NCBI GenBank assembly: GCA_030068145.1 | Contig: JAPJBO010000946.1 | Coordinates: forward strand, 1 to 64,000 | DNA: 64,000 nt | Reading direction: 5' to 3' | Source: Diplonema papillatum | Lineage: Eukaryota > Euglenozoa > Diplonemea > Diplonemida > Diplonemidae | Part shown: one piece after another, positions 57,780 through 64,000 of the stretch | How positions within the stretch are numbered: the stretch's first letter is position 1 | How the letters are laid out: every line of letters starts with the position of its first letter | Made by a program: the position numbers and the translations under genes | The notes under the pieces: model-generated | Told to the model about the DNA's origin: nothing | Databases searched by the model: none | Seen by the model: the letters and a program-made list of their open reading frames with translations, nothing else

Positions 57780-58255
57780 GTATTTTTTTTTTGAAGATTG
57801 GGAACAGTCTCAGGCTATAAGCTTCATTTCTCGTCGGATTTCCAAATTCCGTCAGATATGCCGTTTTTGTTGGCTGGCCAATTTTACCCCCCCCACCCCA
57901 CCCCCCATCCCACCCCCCCACCTCCTGGCTACGAGTATCGTTACTAGTTTCTCGTTCACCACTCTGGCCAGTTCTTCTTCCGTACCATGCATGCTCCCAC
58001 TCTGACTTGTCGTCACTGCAAATGCCGCAATTGCCGCTCCACTTCTGACTGAGAGTCACACTGGCCTTGTGGCAGTACAGAGCCAAAACAAACCTAGAAG
58101 CGGGGATCGCAAAACGTTGTATCAAGAAGACGCTCGAGATGTATTTTCTTGAAGTTAGTCAAGAAATAAGAAACATGAAAAAGCCGACTAGCAGACAGCA
58201 CTTGAGAACTCATGGACTTCTGACAACAGTGACACGGTATTGGAAAAACTAAGTC
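57780..58255. other. Presumed copine intron
   Basis: Contains a C-rich simple repeat (57885-57930). One frame near 57975 reads VRKKNWPEW, faintly like a C2-domain 'KKxLNPxW' block, but the evidence is too thin to call an exon. Confidence 0.35.
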
Positions 58256-58258
58256 CTC

Positions 58259-58760
58259 TCATGCACAAAACGAATTCCTCCAGTTGAGCACCCAGTCGCG
58301 TACTCCTTTGTAGTCGTTGTACAAGCAGAACTGGAGTCTTCTATCACGAACAGCGATGAACGACTGGATGTACGCTTCCATGTCTGCCTCTGCCACACCA
58401 TTGACGTCGGTGTAGTCCGCGACATTCGCTAGGGTGAGGAGCTCTTGCAACGTCGCATCCTCCATCTGAACGCAGCCTTGTTTTCACAAGCTTTAACTGC
58501 GAGAAGAGACGCTCTGAGGTGGCATTGGCTAGTGGCAGGGAGGAGGGACATGTTGAGCAGCTCAGTTGTGCGTGGATACTCCTCCCGGAGGTTTCTGTTG
58601 TTCAAGAACAGAGGAACTGCCGCCACCGATCTCGCCCGTGGTGTTGGGCGCACTGCAGGCTTCTTCGGAGCACGCTGGCTTGAAGCTTGGCTGAAGCCGC
58701 AGTCTAAGAGACGCTTTTGTGACATAATTTATATACCAACCCAGATCCCTAATCTAAGCT
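58259..58760 (-). mobile_element. hAT transposase remnant (C-terminal end)
   Basis: Pieces in different frames read YPRTTELLNMSLLP, NATSERLFSQLKLVKTRLRS and MEDATLQELLTLANVADY. Together they are the hAT dimerisation region (SERxFSxxKxxKTRLR) with at least two frameshifts. No terminal repeats were seen. A different family from the intact hAT at 44163. Confidence 0.7.
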
Positions 58761-58910
58761 GAATGTGTGCTGGTAAATCGCTGGCGCCAAATAGATCAAT
58801 CACATGCAAACTGGAGATCACTTGGTACAAGGCACTGTCAACTCGGAAAGAATCTGATCAAGGGCTGCCTCTGAGCCTAGATTCATTCCGGGGTGGGGCG
58901 GTGCTTTGAA
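58761..58910 (+). repeat. Dispersed repeat C, partial copy
   Basis: Diverged match to 28985-29125 (tgtgctggtaaatcgctggc ... gagatcacttggtacaaggc). Confidence 0.55.
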
Positions 58911-58984
58911 CTGTCAAGATTTAAGCAAAGCATCTGTGTTGGTTCCTGTCTGTACGCCCTGTAATAATGTGTCTCCTACTCGGC

Positions 58985-59165
58985 ACACTACCCGCACCGC
59001 ACCCGGGCCTACTCCCACTCAGCCCACCACCCGCCCCCTGGCCCACTCGGCCCAGCCCCGCCCAGCGCCCCACAGCCCTGTGCGCCCCACAGCCCTGCCC
59101 AGCGCCCCACAGCCCTGCCCAGCGCCCCACAGCCCTGCCCAGAGCCCACAGCCCCGCGCCCGACC
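58985..59165. repeat. C-rich minisatellite (cagccctgcccagcgcccca)
   Basis: Three to four units of about 20 bp preceded by diverged 'cggcccagccccgcccagc' sequence. Confidence 0.75.
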
Positions 59166-59189
59166 CCTACAACTTTTTTCCATCCAAGC

Positions 59190-59290
59190 CCGTTTTTTGC
59201 ACTTTTTTTTTTACTTTTTGAGCCGCCCGGATTTCCAAATTCCGTCAGTTGACGGAATTTGGAATGGGAAGCTAATGCCCTGGAACAGTG
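59190..59290 (+). repeat. Palindrome-bearing repeat, copy 1
   Basis: A near-perfect 32-bp palindrome (ttccaaattccgtcag and complement) at 59233-59264 is flanked by about 40 bp (tttttgagccgcccgg and gggaagctaatgccctgg). The same sequence appears inverted at 62217-62312. A single arm lies at about 57838. Confidence 0.8.
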
Positions 59291-60424
59291 TGCGCGCTAA
59301 CAGCCGGCTTGCCGGCTGATTAAATTTCGAGCGTTTTTTTTTTTTTACCGTATTCTGAGGGGATTAGTTTCCGTTGCAGATTTAGCCCGTCGGTCGTAAA
59401 TCTGCAAACCGGACTTGGCCGGGAAAAAAAAAAAATGTTCAAAAAACGGTTTCGAAGTAAATATAGGCGGGGGGTGTGGTGTTTGTAGCAGTGCTGAAGG
59501 TGCTGGAAGGCTGCTGAGCCTCCGCTGCTAAGACCCAGCCGCTGCCGTTCAATTGTGTTCTTCGGCAGGTTGCAGCTACCACTGTGCTTCATTACCGGGT
59601 CAAGGTCCTGTTTGACAGTTGAGTAACCCACACGAGCTAAGAGTGGCCCACGCATGATAAAGGGGGGGGCGGAATTATTTATGGAAAAGTTTTTTTTTTG
59701 CCCAAATTTTCCGTCGCGCCTTCGGCGCGATGTTGCTAAAAATAACGCTAAAAATGTTGTTGTAAGCACGGCGCATGGCTTCCGATGCTTTTGGGCTCAA
59801 ATTTAATTCACATGCGGAACGTGCGGAAAAGATCCAAAAAAAAAGACTTTTCCGAGTTTCATGCAGGAGGGGTACAAGTTCCAGAAAAGGGTTCAGGGTG
59901 TAGTCTGGTAGGGAGGCTGCCCCCAACTTGCCATATTTGGGTCGCCAAGTCCACATCAGCATCACTTTGCGGGCTTCGTGGTTTTGTGCATTTGGCTTGG
60001 TGCCACGGGATCTATCCGCTTGTTGCGGACCTCCTGCAAGAACACGAAGGAAAAAGTGCGTAGTTGTTTACAATGCATACTTGTTTTCCGGTAAGGAGTG
60101 GGCAGGACGTTTCAAAGGGGGAAAAGAGGAACAAAGCACATGAATGCTTCTTAGAAAATAGTAGGTGGGACGATCTTGGTTAGAGTGAAAGTTCGTAAGT
60201 AAGTAAATATCACACTGCTCGATGGTCGCTTCACTCTGCCGCACATCAACCTGCTCATCCTCCTTGACTGTCAGCGTCCGCGGCTAGGCATATTAGTATT
60301 GCCTCACAGGTTGATTAGCCAAGCCAAAAGACACATTTCAGGTCAAAAGAATCGGGGCAGGTTGACATTTACATAAGCCCTGCTCACAGTCCATGATCGC
60401 AAGCTGGGACCGGTGCAGGAACAA
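59291..60424. other. Spacer, nothing recognised
   Basis: Poly-T and poly-A tracts and short ORFs without domains. Confidence 0.4.
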
Positions 60425-61524
60425 ACATACCGTCCCGCTCTTAATTTATAGGCTCTTTATTCGCGCGCTCTTAATTAGCGGGGGTTTTAATTTATGAATA
60501 ACTATTTTTTCATCGGCCCGAAGATTTTGGGCTGAAACTAATTAATTTCGTCCCGACATTTTGAAACTGAGGTACAGCAGACGGTACAGTACACGGTACG
60601 GTACAGACGGTACGGTACAGACAGAACGGTACGTTGTCAGGCCGAAAACGTAAAAGAAAAATGGCGAAAGACTCGCTAGCTGCAGGGCAAAACCGTTGGT
60701 GAAGAGTACGGCCGAGATAACGTTAGCGGGAAAAGGGGGGAAAGGCTTGCCAGTTCACTCGTCCTTAACCCTCTGCGCTTCAGGCTCGCCTTCAGCACAC
60801 GCTTCGAGGGTTCGTTTCTTCGCGAAGAAAGAGTTCAGTGTTGGTTGATTCTTCGGAGGGGGTTTCGCCTTCGACGGAGGGCGCCCTGGTCCGCGTTTGC
60901 CCGGAGGCTTTGCAGCAGGCTGCGTTGAACGTGTCGCGGGCACTGCCGCTGGGGCCATCTCTTGGCTTGAGATTGGCAAGGTGATGTCAGAATTGCCTTC
61001 CTCCTCAACAGTCTCGACAAGATCCTTGTCCCAGTTTTTCTCCTCGTCGTAGAGGGCTTTGTACTTGTCAAACACGACAGTGATGGGGGCTCCTTTTGAG
61101 TCCACGGGTTGCTGAAGACCGAGTGCTCGGTGCACACCAGAGGCGGCCCATGAGTACACGATGGATTCACGGTTCAGGCGGTCAATATCTTGAGCAAGGC
61201 ACTGGTACTTGACGTGGCGCTTGTAGGGTAATTTTCCCCATGGTGCTACCCCACCGTTTTCTCCAGGTCAGCTTCCGAATTTCATCCGCCGAAAGGACCG
61301 TTCGTTCGGTAGCCGGCTTACTCCCAAGTTCGACAACGCTGTCGTCAAGCGCCCTTTCGTCAACAGCCCTGAAGAGCTCAGGGACGGAAGCCATGATTTT
61401 AATTTGTGGGGTCCTGTTTAGTGAATTTCTAATTTATGAATAATTTTTTTTTTTTCCCGTAATTATTTATTTTTGGCCGTATTCATAAATTAGAAATTCA
61501 TAAATTAAGAGCGGGACGGTATGT
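60425..61524 (-). mobile_element. 1.1-kb TIR element encoding a PIP-box protein fragment
   Basis: Perfect 25-bp terminal inverted repeats, starting acataccgtcccgctcttaa at 60425 and ending with its complement at 61524. Subterminal aatttatgaata repeats lie near both ends. The interior holds the coding region at 60755-61394. Such a layout fits an internally deleted DNA transposon. A target duplication is not evident. Confidence 0.8.
60755..61394 (-). CDS. TIR-element protein with AT-hook and PCNA-binding box (one frameshift)
   Basis: The first frame starts MASVPELFRAVDERALDDSV at 61394 and runs to about 61250. The second frame, beginning near PYKRHVKYQCLAQDIDRLN (about 61230), runs to the stop at 60755, so one frameshift (or an unusual intron) separates them. 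The C-terminal part has GKRGPGRPPSKAK, an AT-hook-like DNA-binding segment, and QPTLNSFF at 60824-60847. The latter is a perfect PCNA-interacting (PIP) box, QxxLxxFF, followed by basic residues. PIP boxes at the C-terminus are known in pogo-type transposases, so this may be the tail of one whose catalytic core was deleted. No DDE core is visible. Confidence 0.55.
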
Positions 61525-61769
61525 CTTGGTTTGGCGGGACACAGTGGTCTACAAGGCGAAATGAGAGCAAGATTTCGTACAAGAACCTCAAGAACGTCCA
61601 CTTTTGCTTTTGTGTGTGCTAATGGTCCACGCAATCAGTCGATGGATTGTTGCCCGACTCGGATGTAGGACGGACCCACCCTTCGGTCCAAGGTCTGGAC
61701 GGAATTCCCGACTGTGACAAACCAATGATAGTACGTGGCTGACCTTGCACACATGTGAGTGCCAATTTT

Positions 61770-61880
61770 AATACATGCGGAAACACATGCGGAAAACACG
61801 TGCGGAAACACGTACGGAATTGCGCACGTACGGAAAATCACAATTTTATTCACGTGCGGAATTCCGTACGTTCCGCATGC
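61770..61880. repeat. Palindrome-rich 'tgcggaa' cluster
   Basis: About ten copies of (ca)tgcggaa(a) and tacggaa in both orientations, forming short palindromes such as acgtgcggaattccgtacgt. Confidence 0.75.
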
Positions 61881-62216
61881 GGAACGCAAGGCCTGGCACG
61901 GCGGTGCAGGTGCAGATACACCAAAACCGTGGACCTATTATCATAGGAATCATAGGAAAATAGGTCCCCAGGTCCACCCCTTCAGCTGCCTGACGAGACT
62001 GTCTGTTTACGATTTTGACTGCTTTTGGAGCGTGTCCCCACATGGCACCCACCATAAAGACCCCTCATTTGCCGAACGAAGTTGTGGAGATGTGTCGGCA
62101 CCGCCCCAAGACGCCGTACATCGGCGAGACCGGCACCGAAACACCGCCCAAAACCATCCCATAGTAACGGTCTAAATCTGCAAACCCCGGAAGCCTTCAA
62201 ACTAATACCCTGGTCA

Positions 62217-62312
62217 ACGCAGGGCACTAGCTTCCCATTCCAAATTCCGTCAGCTGACGGAATTTGGAAATCCGGGCGGCTCAAAAAGTGAAAAAAAAAA
62301 AGAAAGTGCAAA
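62217..62312 (-). repeat. Palindrome-bearing repeat, copy 2
   Basis: Inverted copy of 59190-59290 with an exact 32-bp palindrome at 62238-62269. Confidence 0.85.
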
Positions 62313-62329
62313 AAACGACCTTCGATGAA

Positions 62330-62800
62330 AAAAGTCGTGGGGGTCCAGTGGAGGCGTGGGTTAGGCCGCTGTGCCAGGAAGCTGGCTGGCGGTCAGGGGC
62401 TTCGGTGGGTCGCCGCTGGGCATGGTGGGCTAGCTGGCAGAAATTTGGGGCTGCCGTGGGGGTTGAGCCGAGTGAGAGAGTCGAGGCGCAGAAGCAGCCC
62501 GGAATTCTTGACAGATTCTTTCTGAGTCGACACAAGTGCCTTGTCCGTGTGATCTCCGGTCTGCATCTACTCGTGCCCACAGTATCTGGTGGATGAGTTT
62601 GGAATGGGCTGTTGCCTTCAGGAATGTGCACCAGGGGGAGCGGGGCGAGGGTCACGCAGGTGGCAAACAGTGCCACCAGTACGTTGGTCGATATGTTTAA
62701 CGCGACAAACAGACTGAGAAGTGCATCCACCTGAATGTACCGTACCGTTTGCCGGGGGGCGGAGCCCCCCGGACCCCCCCTTGAAAGGTTCGGCGACATT
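62330..62800 (-). repeat. Dispersed repeat C, copy 2
   Basis: Reverse-complement match to 28835-29215, longer by about 90 bp at its end, including the GC block ccggggggcggagccccccg. Confidence 0.7.
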
Positions 62801-64000
62801 GCAACAAACGCTCACCGTGACAATCAGATGAGCCTGCGAGGCACTTTTCCAGTCGACAATGATTTTCGGGTTTGTAAAGTTCGGAAAACAGCAAAGTTCG
62901 GGCGAAACTAAGTTGCTAAGTTGTGGTGTGCGGTAAATACCCAATGCCCGAGTCACGGATCGAGAAAGTCCCGGAGCGGGAGAATTGACTACTAGAAAAA
63001 CGCGTTCGACGGTAGGCTAAAAAAGTGCCCCCGGGCTTCGCCCCCGACCCCCTAAAAAGTGGGGTTGGCTCGACAGAGCAGCATATCTCTCGTCTCGGAC
63101 CAAGTAAACAATGTCCGATTCCACTGATTCCGACTCACTGATTCGAAATCCGCTGGCTCCGTGGCAACAACAGATTTCGTCGCGGACCCGGAGTCCGATC
63201 ACGAGCCTGAGGCTCGTGAAGGCCCGATGAATCTTGAGGACCGTAACCTCGATGAGATGCCGGAGGCCGCAAAGCTCTTCTATGACAAAACCCATCGCAT
63301 GTAGTCCATGCGAAGGGGTAAGAAGCAGTGTCTGCAGGATGCTCTGACACGTGCTTTAGTCACAAAGAAGTGGAGTCGGAGGTAGCAGACAAACTTGCCC
63401 GTTTCAAAATGAAGCGGAACACGTGTAGGGTGGAGAGAGCAGCGTGTGTGTTGAACCAACCCAAGCTGAGAAGCGTTGTCGGCTTGTTCAGTCTGTTGCC
63501 TTACCTACATGTGAAACTGGCATAGGTTATAGTCTACCAGAAGCGAAAAAGAATTCCGGGTGCTACGGTGGCCGTGCACGTTCTTGGGCGCGTGCCCTGT
63601 GTTGGGCGGGTGTTTTGTAACCCGTGAAGTTCTTTTCTGGTGCAATCCGACGAGACTGGTGCCGAGTTTTATCTCACAGCTGGTTTCCTTGGGCTGCAAC
63701 CTTAAGGGAGAGGCAACGACAGCGCAATTCACCTCAAAAAGGACCACACACCCCCACTCACAAGGACAACGCACAGTCACAATTTTTTTACAAAATTTCA
63801 AGATCTTTTTTTCTTTTTTACACAAAGACCCAGGGGTTATTCTAATCCCCGAAATTCTGAAAAATCCCGGTTAAAAAACCTTTGATATGGCCAGAAAAAT
63901 TTTTTCCCCACGCTGCGCGTGGGAAAGCTGGGATTGCTGAAGCAAGCAGTGTCCCAAAGAGCTGCGCATTTTTCAACCTGTTCGTCCCGGTTGCTGGACA
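62801..64000. other. Right-hand spacer
   Basis: A plus-strand start at about 63111 reads MSDSTDSDSLIRNPLAPW, and a nearby frame gives an acidic stretch (ESDHEPEAREGPMNLEDRNL). This may be a decayed transposon ORF, but it is not callable. At 63828 the string caggggttattctaatcccc repeats the one at 29317. No gene supported. Confidence 0.35.

Noticed and set aside
57961-58125. Possible upstream copine exon (VRKKNWPEW-like string)
   Set aside because: Too short, interrupted by stops and without convincing splice sites.

Overview
The window is eukaryotic nuclear DNA, probably from an alga or another microbial eukaryote with large, transposon-filled introns; I cannot name the lineage. The evidence is GC-rich exons with GT-AG introns of 0.7 to 6.6 kb lying in a much less GC-biased background full of minisatellites, microsatellites, inverted-repeat elements and DNA/RNA transposons. 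There are no bacterial operons, and I saw no rRNA, tRNA or CRISPR.

Five host genes could be supported and all lie on the minus strand. From the right: (1) the 3' part of a copine (56246-57775). (2) An unrecognised basic protein with exons at 48845-49387 and 41576-42289. (3) An amino-acid transporter of the AAAP/AVT type in four phase-matched exons (31914-33166, 30564-30794, 27898-28589, 22976-23328; about 842 aa). (4) A complete fatty acid 2-hydroxylase with an N-terminal cytochrome b5 domain in four phase-matched exons (18860-19462, 15947-16075, 15149-15267, 10972-11230; about 369 aa, all histidine boxes present). (5) A small SHOCT-like, proline-rich protein (1446-2065). The fatty acid hydroxylase and the transporter emerge only when ORF pieces many kb apart are linked by codon phase and splice signals.

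Mobile DNA fills the introns and spacers. An apparently intact hAT transposon (44163-47643, 900-codon transposase, perfect 29-bp terminal inverted repeats) sits in the putative intron of gene 2. A decayed APE-type LINE (about 24160-27500), itself hit by a 425-bp inverted-repeat element, sits in intron 3 of the transporter. Two deleted copies of a pogo/Tc1-like DNA transposon lie 40 kb apart in opposite orientation. A 1.1-kb inverted-repeat element at 60425-61524 encodes a fragment with a PCNA-binding (PIP) box and an AT-hook. Two DIRS/Ngaro-like retroelement fossils lie at 33836-38088; the first has split direct repeats at its ends and sits inside a (CT)n microsatellite. Several small inverted-repeat elements carry a minisatellite in their centre.

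The left 4 kb is dominated by a 21-bp minisatellite in two opposite-facing blocks around a second AT-rich array. A TAG-rich interspersed repeat family recurs at 4.7-6.4, 18.0-18.3, 23.4-24.2, 39.7-39.9 and 51.9 kb. A recurring theme is local duplication of exon ends into the adjoining intron or 3' flank, seen in the hydroxylase, the transporter and the unknown gene.
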